Source of the DNA: Mumia sp. zg.B17
GTDB taxonomy: Bacteria > Actinomycetota > Actinomycetes > Propionibacteriales > Nocardioidaceae
Reading direction: 5' to 3'
Assembly: GCF_019550915.1 (NCBI RefSeq)
Contig: NZ_JAHWCI010000008.1
Location: 248,001 to 312,000 of the forward strand
DNA length: 64,000 bases
Shown here: one piece after another, positions 26,307 through 35,551 of the stretch
How positions within the stretch are numbered: position 1 is the stretch's first letter
How the letters are laid out: each line of letters opens with the position of its first letter
Position numbers and translations under genes: made by a program
Notes under the pieces: model-generated
What the model was told of the DNA's origin: nothing
The model's database searches: none
The model's input: only the letters and a program-made list of their open reading frames with translations

Positions 26307-26987
26307 CTAGACGTCGTACTTGTATCCCAGCCCTCGCACCGTCACCAGCGTCGAGGGGCGTGACGGATCGGGCTCGATCTTGGCGCGGAGCCGCTTGACG
26401 TGGACGTCGAGCGTCTTGGTGTCGCCGACGTAGTCCGAGCCCCAGACGCGGTCGATGAGCTGACCCCGCGTGAGCACCCGCCCGACGTTGCGGAGAAAGA
26501 GCTCCAGCAGCTCGAACTCCTTCAGGGGCAGCCGGACCTCGTCGCCGTCGACGGTGACCACGTGCCGGTCGACGTCCATCCTGACCCGGCCCACCTCGAG
26601 GGCGGTGTCATCGGCGGCACCCTGGTCGGCGCCGCGGCGGAGGACCGCCCGGATCCGGGCGACCAGCTCGCGAGGGCTGTACGGCTTGGTGACGTAGTCG
26701 TCGGCGCCGAGCTCGAGACCGACCACCTTGTCGACCTCGGAGTCCTTGGCGCTCACCATGATCACCGGCACCGACGACGACGCACGGAGCTTGCGGCACA
26801 CCTCGGTCCCGCTGATGCCGGGGAGCATGAGGTCGAGGAGGACGATGTCGGCTCCGGTGCGGTCGAACTCCTCGAGCGCCGCGTAGCCGTCGGTCGCGAC
26901 GGCCACCTCGAAGCCCTCCTTGCGCAGCACGTACGACAGCGCGTCGATGTAGCTCTCCTCGTCCTCGACGACGAGCACTCGGGTCAT
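26307..26987 (-). CDS. regX3: OmpR-family phosphate response regulator (RegX3/PhoP)
   Basis: 226 residues. Receiver domain at about 1-115 (VVEDEE acidic pocket, Asp in DIVLLDLMLPG, Thr/Ser in VIMVSAKD, Lys in YVTKPYSP). Winged-helix DNA-binding domain at about 130-226 (LPLKEFELLELFLRNVG, then DVHVKRLRAKIEPDP). The start overlaps the kinase stop (ATGA). With the kinase, divergent phoU and the PHO box it matches the actinobacterial SenX3-RegX3 (PhoR-PhoP) system that controls phosphate-starvation genes. Confidence 0.92.
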   Translation of the reverse strand: MTRVLVVEDEESYIDALSYVLRKEGFEVAVATDGYAALEEFDRTGADIVLLDLMLPGISGTEVCRKLRASSSVPVIMVSAKDSEVDKVVGLELGADDYVTKPYSPRELVARIRAVLRRGADQGAADDTALEVGRVRMDVDRHVVTVDGDEVRLPLKEFELLELFLRNVGRVLTRGQLIDRVWGSDYVGDTKTLDVHVKRLRAKIEPDPSRPSTLVTVRGLGYKYDV

Positions 26988-28183
26988 GGGCGTGCCTCCT
27001 GGGCGGACGGGCGTACCGGGGTCTGGGCGTCGGACGAGGCGGATGCGTCGTCGTCGAGGTCGCGCGTGCGGGCCGCGGCGGGGAGCACCAGCGTGAACGA
27101 CGAGCCGTGGCCGGGCTCGCTCCACACCTCGACGGCACCGGCGTGGCTGGCGGCGACGTGCTTGACGATCGAGAGGCCGAGCCCCGTGCCACCCGTGCTG
27201 CGCGCCCGTGCCGGATCCACGCGATAGAAGCGCTCGAAGATCCGCTCGATCTCCGCCTGGGCGATGCCGACGCCCTGGTCTCGCACGGCGATGCGGACCT
27301 CGTCGTCGACGCGAGCGGCGTCCACGGTCACGCTCGTGCCCTCCTCGGAGTACGCGATGGCGTTCTCGACCAGGTTGTTGACCGCCTGGAGCAGCTGCTC
27401 GCCGTCACCGTGGACGTACAGGTCGTCGGCACTGCGGACGGCGACGTCGATCCCCCGGGCCTCCGCGTCGACCGCGTTGCGCTCCACCGCCGCGGCGACC
27501 AGCGTCGCGACGTCGACCTCGTGCGGGTCTTCGACCAGGGCGTCGCCCTGAAGGCGGGAGAGCTCGATGATCTGCTGGACGAGGCGGGTGAGGCGAGCGC
27601 CCTCGCGCTTCATCCGTCCGCTGAACCGGACGACCGCCTCCGGGTCGTCGCGAGCCTCGCCGACGGCCTCGGCCAGCAGGTTGAGCGCCCCGACCGGGGT
27701 CTTGAGCTCGTGACTCACGTTGGCCACGAAGTCGCGGCGGATCATCTCCACGCGCCGCTCGGAGGTCCGGTCCTCGACGAGCACGAGCACCAGGCGCGAG
27801 GTGAGCGGAGCGACCCGGACGAGCACGTGCCGCTGACCGCCGCGTCCCAGCCCGAGGGCGAGCTCCTCCGTACGGACCTGACCGTCGCGCCGGACGAGCC
27901 GGACCATGTCGCGGAGTGTCTCGTGCTCGAGGCGGGTGTCCTGGAGCAGACCCATGGCGTGCGCCGGGGCGGAGGCCCTCACCACCCTGTCGGCGGCGTC
28001 GACGATGACCGCCGACGAGCGCAGGACGGCAAGGACGGCCTCGGCGCCGGCCGGGACCTCGGGCTCGGGCCGGGCCGGGATGTGCTCCTGCTGCCGCTCG
28101 CTGTAGCGCCACGCCCACAACACCCCGGCCCCCATCAGAAGGCCTACGGCGGCGCCGAACGCGAACGCGATGTCCGGTTCCAC
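26984..28183 (-). CDS. senX3: Phosphate-sensing histidine kinase (SenX3/PhoR)
   Basis: 399 residues. One N-terminal membrane helix (IAFAFGAAVGLLMGAGVLWAW), PAS-like domain at about 45-140, HisKA with phospho-His in FVANVSHELKTPVGAL (about 160), and HATPase_c with NNLVENAIAY, DQGVGIA and GTGLGLSIV. Its periplasmic part is minimal, so it likely senses through PhoU and the Pst transporter. Start GTG at 28183, with TACGAT six nt upstream. Divergent from phoU across a PHO box. Confidence 0.93.
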   Translation of the reverse strand: MEPDIAFAFGAAVGLLMGAGVLWAWRYSERQQEHIPARPEPEVPAGAEAVLAVLRSSAVIVDAADRVVRASAPAHAMGLLQDTRLEHETLRDMVRLVRRDGQVRTEELALGLGRGGQRHVLVRVAPLTSRLVLVLVEDRTSERRVEMIRRDFVANVSHELKTPVGALNLLAEAVGEARDDPEAVVRFSGRMKREGARLTRLVQQIIELSRLQGDALVEDPHEVDVATLVAAAVERNAVDAEARGIDVAVRSADDLYVHGDGEQLLQAVNNLVENAIAYSEEGTSVTVDAARVDDEVRIAVRDQGVGIAQAEIERIFERFYRVDPARARSTGGTGLGLSIVKHVAASHAGAVEVWSEPGHGSSFTLVLPAAARTRDLDDDASASSDAQTPVRPSAQEARP

Positions 28184-28189
28184 ACCTCG

Positions 28190-28308
28190 ATCGTACGCAG
28201 GGGCCCTGGTCCTTGATGAACGTGCGGGGCGACCGACGGGGTCGTTCGTCCAGAGTTCACCGCTCGTTCATCGCAGGTCGGTGACGGTTCACCTGGACTC
28301 TCTAGGGT
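28190..28308. promoter_or_regulatory. senX3/phoU divergent promoter with PHO box
   Basis: Minus-strand -10 TACGAT is at 28190-28195 (six nt before the senX3 GTG), and plus-strand -10 TAGGGT at 28303-28308 (six nt before the phoU ATG). Between them run 11-nt direct repeats GTTCGTCCAGA (28244), GTTCACCGCTC (28255) and GTTCATCGCAG (28266), then a 10-nt spacer and GTTCACCTGGA (28287). This is the classic actinobacterial PHO box bound by PhoP/RegX3. Confidence 0.85.
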
Positions 28309-28314
28309 CCGAGC

Positions 28315-28962
28315 ATGCGCGACTTCTATGACGACCGGCTGGATGCGCTCGACGCCGACCTCGTGGCGATGACCACGGCGGTGCGCTTCTCGCTCGCTCG
28401 GGCGAGCGCGGCCCTCCTCGACGGGGACCTCGGCGCGGCCGAGCTGGTCATCAGCGGAGACGCGGTGATCGACGCCGCCCGTGAGTCGTGCGAGAGCGAT
28501 GCGATCTCCCTGCTCGCGACTCAACAGCCGGTGGCCACAGACCTCCGTCGCGTGGTGGCCGGGTTGCGGATCGCCGGTGACCTCGAGCGGATCGGTGACC
28601 TCGCCGTCCACGTCGCGGAGCTCGCCCGCATGCGCATGCCGGAGCTGGCGGTCCCTGCGGAGGCCCGACCGACGGTTGCGGAGATGGCCCGGGTCGCCGG
28701 CGGCATGCTCGAGTCCGTCGCGATCGTGCTCGGAACCCACGACCTCGACGCCGCGGCCGCGCTGCTCTCGGCCGACGACGAGATGGACAGTCTCTACCGG
28801 ACGATGTTCCACCGGCTGCTCGGCGACGGCTGGACCGGTGGGGTGGAGTCGGCGGTCGACGTCGCGCTCCTCGCGCGCTACTACGAGCGGACCGGCGACC
28901 ACGCGGTCTCGATCGCGCGCCGCGTGGTCTACCAGGTGACCGGCGAGGTGCCTCAGGTCTGA
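28315..28962 (+). CDS. phoU: Phosphate signalling protein PhoU
   Basis: 215 residues with two PhoU helical repeats. Their metal-contacting motifs appear as ERIGDLAVHVAE and ERTGDHAVSIARRV, and ATQQPVATDLRR is also conserved. PhoU connects the Pst transporter to the SenX3/PhoR kinase and keeps it inactive when phosphate is ample. Controlled by the PHO box just upstream, with a leaderless start. Confidence 0.95.
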   Translation: MRDFYDDRLDALDADLVAMTTAVRFSLARASAALLDGDLGAAELVISGDAVIDAARESCESDAISLLATQQPVATDLRRVVAGLRIAGDLERIGDLAVHVAELARMRMPELAVPAEARPTVAEMARVAGGMLESVAIVLGTHDLDAAAALLSADDEMDSLYRTMFHRLLGDGWTGGVESAVDVALLARYYERTGDHAVSIARRVVYQVTGEVPQV

Positions 28963-28990
28963 GCGTCGGGTCGCCCGCAACCGTCGGCGG

Positions 28991-29785
28991 TCAGCGCATG
29001 CCGATGATGGTGTAGAGCGCGACGAGGCCGAGCACCACGATGCAGGCACGGAGCAGCAGCGACGGGAGACGCCGCCCGATGCGGGCGCCGAGGTACCCGC
29101 CCACCAGCGAACCCGCGGCGACGAGTCCGACGGCGGTCCAGTCGATCGGGTGCGTCCCACCGCCCCAGGTGGCGACCACCACGTACGTCGTCGCCGAGAC
29201 CACGTTGACCCCCAGCACGAGCACGTTCTTGAGCGCGTTCATGCGCTGCAGCGCCAACGGCAGCAGCATCCCCAGGAGCCCGATCAGGAGGATCCCCTGG
29301 GCAGCGGCGAAGTAGCCCCCGTAGATCCCGCACGCGAACACCGTGACCAGCGCGGCAAGACTGCGCGGCGGGCTCATCGCGTCGAGCGCGACCTCGTCGA
29401 CGCCGCTGGCCTCGCGCCGCGCCTTGAGCCACCTCTGGAGCGGCGGCTGCGCGACCACCATGACCAGCGCCACCACGAGCAGCACCGGCACCACCGCGAT
29501 GAACGTGTCCTCGGGAAGGTTCAGCAGCAGGTACGCCCCGACGAGCGAGCCGAGGAGGGAGGCGGGCAGGAACCTTCTGACGAGGAAGCCCTGCCCGGCG
29601 AGCTCTCGCCGGTAGCCGAACGAGCCGGTGATGTTGCCGGGCACCAGGCCCACCGCGTTGCTCATCGTCGCCGTCACCGGCGGCACCCCGAACGCCACGA
29701 GCGTCGGGAAGGTGATCAGGGTCCCCGAGCCGACGATCGTGTTGATGACACCCGCGCCGACCCCCGCGAGGAGGACCAGCGCCAT
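28991..29785 (-). CDS. TSUP-family (TauE/SafE) membrane permease
   Basis: 264 residues with eight hydrophobic helices. The paired TSUP motifs are visible (GVGAGVINTIVGSGTLITFPTL, GIYGGYFAAAQGILLIGLLG). The family exports or imports sulfite, sulfonates or other small anions; the substrate here is unclear. It follows gpmA in the same direction and the same frame, with an 18-nt gap, so it is probably co-transcribed. Confidence 0.85.
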   Translation of the reverse strand: MALVLLAGVGAGVINTIVGSGTLITFPTLVAFGVPPVTATMSNAVGLVPGNITGSFGYRRELAGQGFLVRRFLPASLLGSLVGAYLLLNLPEDTFIAVVPVLLVVALVMVVAQPPLQRWLKARREASGVDEVALDAMSPPRSLAALVTVFACGIYGGYFAAAQGILLIGLLGMLLPLALQRMNALKNVLVLGVNVVSATTYVVVATWGGGTHPIDWTAVGLVAAGSLVGGYLGARIGRRLPSLLLRACIVVLGLVALYTIIGMR

Positions 29786-29803
29786 CTCGACGCCGGACAG
29801 GTG

Positions 29804-30553
29804 TCAGCGCCCCTGGTTGGCGACCGCCTCGGCCGCGGCGCGAGCCGCCTCCGGGTCGAGGTAGCGGCCGCCCTTGGTGAGCGGCCGCATGTCCTCGTCC
29901 AGCTCGTACAGCAGCGGCATCCCGGTCGGGATGTTGAGGCCGACGACGGCCTCCTCGGACATGTCGTCGAGGTGCTTCACGAGCGCCCGCAGCGAGTTGC
30001 CGTGCGCCGCCACCAGGACCGTCCGCCCCAGCCGCAGGTCGGGGACGATCGCGTCGTACCAGTACGGGAGGAACCGGTGGAGCACGTTGGCGAGCGCCTC
30101 CGTACGCGGCCGGACCTCCGGAGGGAGATCGGCGTAGCGGACGTCGTGGAACTGGCTGAACTCGGCGTCCGCGTCCAACGGCGGCGGCGGCACGTCGTAC
30201 GAGCGCCGCCACTCCATGAACTGCTCCTCGCCGAACTCCTCCAGCGTCGCCTTCTTGTCCTTGCCCTGGAGCGCCCCGTAGTGGCGCTCGTTCAGCCGCC
30301 ACGACCGCCGCACCGGGATCCAGTGGCGGTCGATGCCGTCGAGGGCGATCTGGCCGGTGCGGATCGCGCGGCGCAGCAGCGACGTGTGCATCACGTCGGG
30401 GAACAGACCGGCCTCGGCCATCAGGAGTGCCGCGGCGCGGGCCTCGGCCTCACCCTTCTCGGTGAGGTCGACATCGACCCAGCCGGTGAAGAGGTTCTTC
30501 TTGTTCCACTGGCTCTCGCCGTGGCGCAGCAGGACGAGGGTGTAGGCACTCAT
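29804..30553 (-). CDS. gpmA: 2,3-bisphosphoglycerate-dependent phosphoglycerate mutase
   Basis: 249 residues, full length. The phosphohistidine lies in [18 protein letters not shown], with catalytic motifs [11 protein letters not shown] and [14 protein letters not shown]. It interconverts 3- and 2-phosphoglycerate in glycolysis. TAGGGT is exactly six nt before the ATG. Confidence 0.96.
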   Translation of the reverse strand: MSAYTLVLLRHGESQWNKKNLFTGWVDVDLTEKGEAEARAAALLMAEAGLFPDVMHTSLLRRAIRTGQIALDGIDRHWIPVRRSWRLNERHYGALQGKDKKATLEEFGEEQFMEWRRSYDVPPPPLDADAEFSQFHDVRYADLPPEVRPRTEALANVLHRFLPYWYDAIVPDLRLGRTVLVAAHGNSLRALVKHLDDMSEEAVVGLNIPTGMPLLYELDEDMRPLTKGGRYLDPEAARAAAEAVANQGR

Positions 30554-30559
30554 GCGCTC

Positions 30560-30565
30560 ACCCTA
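30560..30565 (-). promoter_or_regulatory. -10 TAGGGT of gpmA
   Basis: Six nt before the ATG at 30553. Leaderless pattern. Confidence 0.55.
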
Positions 30566-30632
30566 GCGACGACGGCTCCGCCCTGAGCGGAAGACCTTGC
30601 CGCCCGGGCGCGCGATCGGCCAGGCTCGAGAC

Positions 30633-31649
30633 ATGCGCCTGCTCATCCTCGGAGGGACCCACCACGTCGGCCGCGCCGCCGTCGAGGCCGCGCTGGCCCG
30701 TGGCCACGACGTCACCACCGTGACCCGGGGCACCAGCGGATCGCCCGCGCGGGGTGCCGACGCCCGGTACGCCGACCGCCGCGACGCCCGAGCCTTCGCC
30801 GACGCGCTCGCCGGTGAGACGTGGGACGCCGTCCTCGACACCTGGTCGGACGAGCCGAGCGTGGTGCGTGACTCCGCACGGCTGTTGGCCGATCGCGTGT
30901 CGCACTACGGCTACGTCTCCAGCCGGTCGGTCTACGCCTGGCCGCTCGTGCCGGGGGCCGACGAGAGTGCTCCTGTCGTCGACGGCGATCCCGACGCCAC
31001 CACCGCCGACGACTACGGGGCGGCGAAGCGAGGCGCCGAGCTTGCGGTCCTCGACGCGTTCGGCGACCGTGCGCTGCTGGCGCGGGCGGGGCTGGTGATC
31101 GGCCCGTACGAGGTCGTCGGCCGCCTTCCCTGGTGGCTGCGGCGAGTCGCTGCGGGCGGGGACGTGCTCGCTCCCGGCCCGGGCGAGCGACCGCTCCAGT
31201 ACGTGGACGGACGGGACCTCGCGGGGTGGATGCTCGACCGCGCCGAGACAGCCGGCCGGGGCGGCGAGGGTGGAGGCACGTACAACGTGGTCAGCCCTCC
31301 CGGGCACACCACGACGCGTGAGCTGCTCGAGTCGTGCCTGGCCGTGACGGTGGCGGACGCGACCCTCGTCTGGGTGCCGGCCGAGGTGCTCCTGGAGGAG
31401 GGTGTCACCGGATGGGTGGACCTACCGATCTGGGTGCCCCCGACCGGGGAGCTGGCCGGGCTGCACGACGGTGACATTTCGGCTGCCCACGCGGCCGGGC
31501 TGCGGTGCCGGCCGGTCGAGGAGACGGTCGCGGACACCTGGACGTGGTTGCGAGCCGAGGGTCCGACGGCGTCGCCTCACCCCGAGCGCCAGCCTGCGGG
31601 GATCGACGCGGAGACCGAGGCGCGGATCCTCGCGCGGGTGCGGGGCTGA
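30633..31649 (+). CDS. NAD-dependent epimerase/reductase-like protein
   Basis: 338 residues with an N-terminal Rossmann fold (MRLLILGGTHHVGRAAVEAAL). The SDR catalytic area is atypical: SSRSVYAWP gives the Ser/Tyr region and DDYGAAKRGAE supplies YxxxK. It belongs to the extended/atypical SDRs related to isoflavone reductase and epimerases. Substrate unknown. CAGGCT lies six nt before the ATG at 30633. Confidence 0.78.
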   Translation: MRLLILGGTHHVGRAAVEAALARGHDVTTVTRGTSGSPARGADARYADRRDARAFADALAGETWDAVLDTWSDEPSVVRDSARLLADRVSHYGYVSSRSVYAWPLVPGADESAPVVDGDPDATTADDYGAAKRGAELAVLDAFGDRALLARAGLVIGPYEVVGRLPWWLRRVAAGGDVLAPGPGERPLQYVDGRDLAGWMLDRAETAGRGGEGGGTYNVVSPPGHTTTRELLESCLAVTVADATLVWVPAEVLLEEGVTGWVDLPIWVPPTGELAGLHDGDISAAHAAGLRCRPVEETVADTWTWLRAEGPTASPHPERQPAGIDAETEARILARVRG

Positions 31650-31667
31650 GCGGGCCGCACGGCACCG

Positions 31668-32201
31668 TCAGCCCTGGGCCGAGTCCTTCTCGAGCAGATG
31701 ACGGAACGCCTCCAGGTTGCGCGTCGACTCACCGCGCGAGAGCCGCCACTCCCACTCCTTGCGGATCGAGCTGGCGAACCCGAGCTCGAGGATCATGTTG
31801 AACGAGTCGTCGGCGTAGGTGAGCACCGATCCGAGGACGCGGTCGACCTCGTCCTCGGTGATGGCGTGCAGCGGGAGGCGGCCGTCGAGATAGATGTCGC
31901 CCGCGCTGTCGACGGCGAACGCCACGGCGTACATCCGCAGGTTGCGCTCGAGGAGCCAGCGGTAGACGGCCTCGTGGTTCTCGTCGGGGCGCCGCGCGAC
32001 GAAGGCGTGGATGCCGAGTGCGTGGTCACCGACCTCGAGACGGCAGGTGGTCTGGAGCTTGCGGACGCCGGGCAGCGTGACCTCGAAGACACCTGGCCGG
32101 AACTCCGTGTGCTCGAGGTCGGCTGCTGCCAGAGCGCTCCTGATCGTCGCGGCAACCGCCCATGGCGCGCCCTGCTCGTCCGGCTCCGTACGACCGTCCA
32201 C
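31668..32201 (-). CDS. YbjN domain-containing protein
   Basis: 177 residues. The YbjN-like fold (HTEFRPGVFEVTLPGVRKLQTTC, then NRHMxxY-like RNLRMYAVAFAVDSAGDIYLDGRLPL) resembles type III secretion chaperones. Its role in actinobacteria is unknown. GTG start preceded by GAAAGGGGAGG. It follows mshA by 19 nt, so it is in the same operon; this mshA-YbjN-gpmA region order is common in actinobacteria. Confidence 0.82.
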   Translation of the reverse strand: MDGRTEPDEQGAPWAVAATIRSALAAADLEHTEFRPGVFEVTLPGVRKLQTTCRLEVGDHALGIHAFVARRPDENHEAVYRWLLERNLRMYAVAFAVDSAGDIYLDGRLPLHAITEDEVDRVLGSVLTYADDSFNMILELGFASSIRKEWEWRLSRGESTRNLEAFRHLLEKDSAQG

Positions 32202-32220
32202 GGCCTCCCCTTTCGCTGCG

Positions 32221-33492
32221 TTACTGACCGACGGCGGTCGGCAACGGCAGAGGCTGGCCGACCGCGTCCTCGTAGACCGCGAGCGTACGCTCGGCCGTCA
32301 CGTCCCAGCCGAAGCGCCGCGCGTGGTGCACGGCGGCCTCCCGCATCGAGGCGTGCAGTCCCGACTGGTCGAGGACCTGGGCGAAGGCCGCCGCGTAGTC
32401 GACGGGCTCGTGCCCGTCGACCAGCAGCCCGGTCACACCGTCGTGGACGGCGGTCGTCAGACCACCGACCTTGGCCGCCACCACCGGGGTGCCGCACGCC
32501 TGCGCCTCGATCGCGACCAGGCCGAAGGACTCGTTGTGCGAGGGGACGCAGACGATCGACGCCGCGGCGTACCAGAGCGCGAGCCGGTCCTGCGCGACCG
32601 GCGGGACGAACCGGACGCGGTCGGAGATGCCGAGTGCGGCGGCGAGCTCGAGGAGGACGGTCGGCCGGTCGATCCCGCTGCCGGAGGGCCCTCCCACCAC
32701 CGCGACGACGGTGCGGTCGCGACGACCGCCCGCCATCAGGTGCGCGGCGGCCTCGAGCACGACGTCGGGGGCCTTGAGCGGCTGGATACGGCCGGCGAAC
32801 AGGATGACGTCGGCGTCCTGCGGCAGGCCCAGGGCCACCCGTGCCGCGACCCTGTCGGTCGGCCGGAAGCGGTCGAGGTCGACGCCGGGATGGACGACCG
32901 AGACCCGCTGCGAGTCGGCGGCGTACCGCGTGACCAGCTGGTCGCGCTCGTCGGCGGTGTTGGCGATCAGCCGGTCGGCGGAGGCGACGAGCTGCTCCTC
33001 CCCTGCCACCCGACCGGCCGGCTCGACGAGGTCGCCGACCGCGAGGTTGGCGTTCTTGACCTTGGCCATCGTGTGCATCGAGTGGACCAGCGGGACACCC
33101 CACCGGTCGGCGGCGACCTGCCCCACCTGGCCGGACAGCCAGTAGTGCGAGTGCACGACGTCGAACCACCCGGCCGGCCGCGTGGCCTCGGCGCGCAGGA
33201 CGTCGCGGGCGAACGTGCACAGCTGGGCCGGGAGGTCCTCCTTGGGAAGCCCTTCGAACGGACCCGCCGGCACGTGGCGGACCGTGACGCCCGGGAGCGC
33301 CTCGGTGACCGGAGGCTGCTCGGAGGACGTCGCCCGGGTGAAGATCTCCACCTCCACCGAGCGGGCAGCCAGCTGACGCGCCAGCTCCAGCACGTACACG
33401 TTCATGCCGCCGGCATCGCCGTTGCCGGGCTGCTCGAGCGGCGACGTGTGCGCCGACACCATGGCGACACGACGGACGTGGAGGGCTGTCAC
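32221..33492 (-). CDS. mshA: D-inositol-3-phosphate glycosyltransferase (mycothiol step 1)
   Basis: 423 residues, GT4 family. The N-terminal [24 protein letters not shown] is the MshA signature. The C-terminal UDP-binding region has [18 protein letters not shown] and [18 protein letters not shown]. It joins UDP-GlcNAc to inositol-3-phosphate to start mycothiol synthesis. GTG start, with TAGGAT six nt upstream. mshD, the last enzyme, is near the other end of the window. Confidence 0.95.
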   Translation of the reverse strand: MTALHVRRVAMVSAHTSPLEQPGNGDAGGMNVYVLELARQLAARSVEVEIFTRATSSEQPPVTEALPGVTVRHVPAGPFEGLPKEDLPAQLCTFARDVLRAEATRPAGWFDVVHSHYWLSGQVGQVAADRWGVPLVHSMHTMAKVKNANLAVGDLVEPAGRVAGEEQLVASADRLIANTADERDQLVTRYAADSQRVSVVHPGVDLDRFRPTDRVAARVALGLPQDADVILFAGRIQPLKAPDVVLEAAAHLMAGGRRDRTVVAVVGGPSGSGIDRPTVLLELAAALGISDRVRFVPPVAQDRLALWYAAASIVCVPSHNESFGLVAIEAQACGTPVVAAKVGGLTTAVHDGVTGLLVDGHEPVDYAAAFAQVLDQSGLHASMREAAVHHARRFGWDVTAERTLAVYEDAVGQPLPLPTAVGQ

Positions 33493-33498
33493 GCCTCC

Positions 33499-33504
33499 AT
33501 CCTA
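33499..33504 (-). promoter_or_regulatory. -10 TAGGAT of mshA
   Basis: Six nt before the GTG at 33492. Confidence 0.55.
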
Positions 33505-33573
33505 GGCAGGCGTTCCAGGCCCCGAGCGGGACTCCCCGCACCGTCGGAAGCCCCCCGTGGCAGCATCTGAGGC

Positions 33574-34332
33574 ATGCAGGAGAGCACCGCCGAGAACCGG
33601 CGCACCGCGGTCGTGACCGGAGCGAGCAGTGGGATCGGAGCCGCCACCGCTCGGCGTCTGGCCGCCGACGGCTTCCACGTGCTCTGCGCGGCCCGCCGCG
33701 CCGACCGGGTCGAGGCGCTGGCCAATGAGATCGGCGGCACCGCAGTCGTGTGCGACGTCACCGACCAGGCGTCGGTCGACGCGCTGGCCGCAGCGGTCGG
33801 TCCCGAGCTGGCCGTCCTGGTCAACAACGCCGGTGGCGCCGTCGGCCAGGAGCCGATCGAACGGACCAGCCCCGAGGCGTGGCAGCAGATGTACGACTCC
33901 AACGTCATCGGCACGCTGCGGGTGACCAAGGCCCTCCTCCCCGCACTGCGCGCCAGCGGCGCGGGCACCGTCCTCAACGTCGGATCGATCGCCGGCCACC
34001 TCGCGTACGAAGGGGGCGCCGGATACACGGCGGCCAAGCACGGTGTCGCGATGATCACCGAGACGCTGCGTCTCGAGCTCAACGGCGAGCCGGTCCGGGT
34101 CACCGAGATCGCGCCGGGGATGGTGCACACCGACGAGTTCTCTCTCGTCCGCTTCGGCGGCGACCAGGCGCGGGCCGAGGCCGTCTACGAGGGGGTCGCG
34201 GAGCCCTTGACCGCCGACGACGTGGCCGACGCGATCAGCTGGATGGTCACGCGCCCGCAGCACGTCAACATCGACCTCATGGTCATCAAGCCGATCGCGC
34301 AGGCGGCGCCGTGGAAGGTCTCACGCACCTGA
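33574..34332 (+). CDS. Short-chain dehydrogenase/reductase
   Basis: 252 residues, classical SDR: cofactor motif TGASSGIGAATA, NNAGG, Ser in GSIAG and catalytic YxxxK in YTAAKHG. The TAARR-type sequence after beta-2 (CAARRADR) suggests NADP preference. C-terminal VDLMVIKPxxQ matches the serine 3-dehydrogenase/YdfG group. Substrate uncertain. CAGCAT lies seven nt before the ATG. Confidence 0.9.
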   Translation: MQESTAENRRTAVVTGASSGIGAATARRLAADGFHVLCAARRADRVEALANEIGGTAVVCDVTDQASVDALAAAVGPELAVLVNNAGGAVGQEPIERTSPEAWQQMYDSNVIGTLRVTKALLPALRASGAGTVLNVGSIAGHLAYEGGAGYTAAKHGVAMITETLRLELNGEPVRVTEIAPGMVHTDEFSLVRFGGDQARAEAVYEGVAEPLTADDVADAISWMVTRPQHVNIDLMVIKPIAQAAPWKVSRT

Positions 34333-34404
34333 GCCGGTGACGCGAGGAGCCCCTCGTAGGCTTCTCGTACGCGCCAACGCCGTCGCGACCCCGAGAGAGG
34401 TGCC

Positions 34405-35544
34405 ATGCCCGTCGAGCGACTGATGCCGAGCGAGGAGTCCGAGGACCTCATCGCTCTGACCCGAGCGATCGTCGACAAGGAGCTCCGTCCCCGGGTGGAC
34501 CAGGCCGAGCGCACCGCGACCTTCCCCCGCGAGGTCTTCCGGACGCTCGGACAGGCCGGCCTGCTGGGCCTGCCGTACCCCGAGGAGTACGGCGGCAGCG
34601 GGCAGCCGTACGAGGTCTACCTGCAGGTGGTCGAGGAGATCGCCACCGCGTGGGCGTCGGTCGGTGTCGGGACCAGCGTGCACGCACTCTCGTGCTTCGG
34701 GCTGTTCACCGCGGGCACCGACGAGCAGAAGGCACGGTGGCTCCCGGACATGCTCGGCGGCGACCTGCTCGGCGCCTACTGCCTCTCAGAGGCGCACGCC
34801 GGCTCGGACCCGGCAGCGATGCGCACCCGCGCGGTGCGCCACGGCGACGAGTACGTCATCGACGGCGCGAAGGCGTGGACCACCCACGGGGGCGAGGCCG
34901 ACTTCTACAAGGTCATGGCCCGGACCTCCGAGGGCGGTCGCGGGATCTCCTGCTTCCTCGTGCCCGCAGGCACGCCAGGGCTGTCGGTCGACAACCCCGA
35001 GGACAAGATGGGCCTCATGGGCTCGACCACCGCGACGATGCTCTTCGACGGAGTCCGCGTCCCGGTCGAGCGCCGCCTCGGCGCCGAGGGTCAGGGACTT
35101 CCGATCGCGCTGGCCGGGCTGGACTCGGGCCGCCTCGGGATCGCCGCGGTGGCGACCGGCGTTGCGCAGGGCGCGCTCGACGTCGCGCTGGCGTACGCGC
35201 GGGAGCGCGAGACCTTCGGCAAGCCGATCATCGAGCACCAGGGCCTGGCCTTCCTCCTCGCCGACATGGCGGCCGCCGTCGAGTCGGCCCGCGCGACGTA
35301 CCTCGCCGCAGCGAGGCTCAAGGACGCTGGGCGCCCGTTCCGCACGCAGGCGTCGATCGCGAAGCTCGTCGCCACCGACAACGCGATGAAGGTGACCACC
35401 GACGCCGTCCAGGTGCTCGGCGGCGCCGGCTACACCAAGGACTTCCCCGTCGAGCGCTACATGCGCGAGGTCAAAGTCATGCAGATCTTCGAGGGGACCA
35501 ACCAGATCCAGCGGCTCGTCATCGGCCGCGACCTCGCACGCTAG
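34405..35544 (+). CDS. Acyl-CoA dehydrogenase
   Basis: 379 residues, full-length three-domain ACAD. Signatures are AYCLSEAHAGSDPAAM, ITHGGEADF-like WTTHGGEADFYKV, and C-terminal QVLGGAGYTKDFPVERYMREVKVMQIFEGTNQIQRLVIGR, including the catalytic Glu of EGTNQ. Likely acts on short- or medium-chain acyl-CoA. AGAGAGG precedes the ATG. It lies seven nt from the next gene, an acyl-type SDR, so the two form a beta-oxidation-like pair. Confidence 0.94.
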   Translation: MPVERLMPSEESEDLIALTRAIVDKELRPRVDQAERTATFPREVFRTLGQAGLLGLPYPEEYGGSGQPYEVYLQVVEEIATAWASVGVGTSVHALSCFGLFTAGTDEQKARWLPDMLGGDLLGAYCLSEAHAGSDPAAMRTRAVRHGDEYVIDGAKAWTTHGGEADFYKVMARTSEGGRGISCFLVPAGTPGLSVDNPEDKMGLMGSTTATMLFDGVRVPVERRLGAEGQGLPIALAGLDSGRLGIAAVATGVAQGALDVALAYARERETFGKPIIEHQGLAFLLADMAAAVESARATYLAAARLKDAGRPFRTQASIAKLVATDNAMKVTTDAVQVLGGAGYTKDFPVERYMREVKVMQIFEGTNQIQRLVIGRDLAR

Positions 35545-35551
35545 GAGAGAC

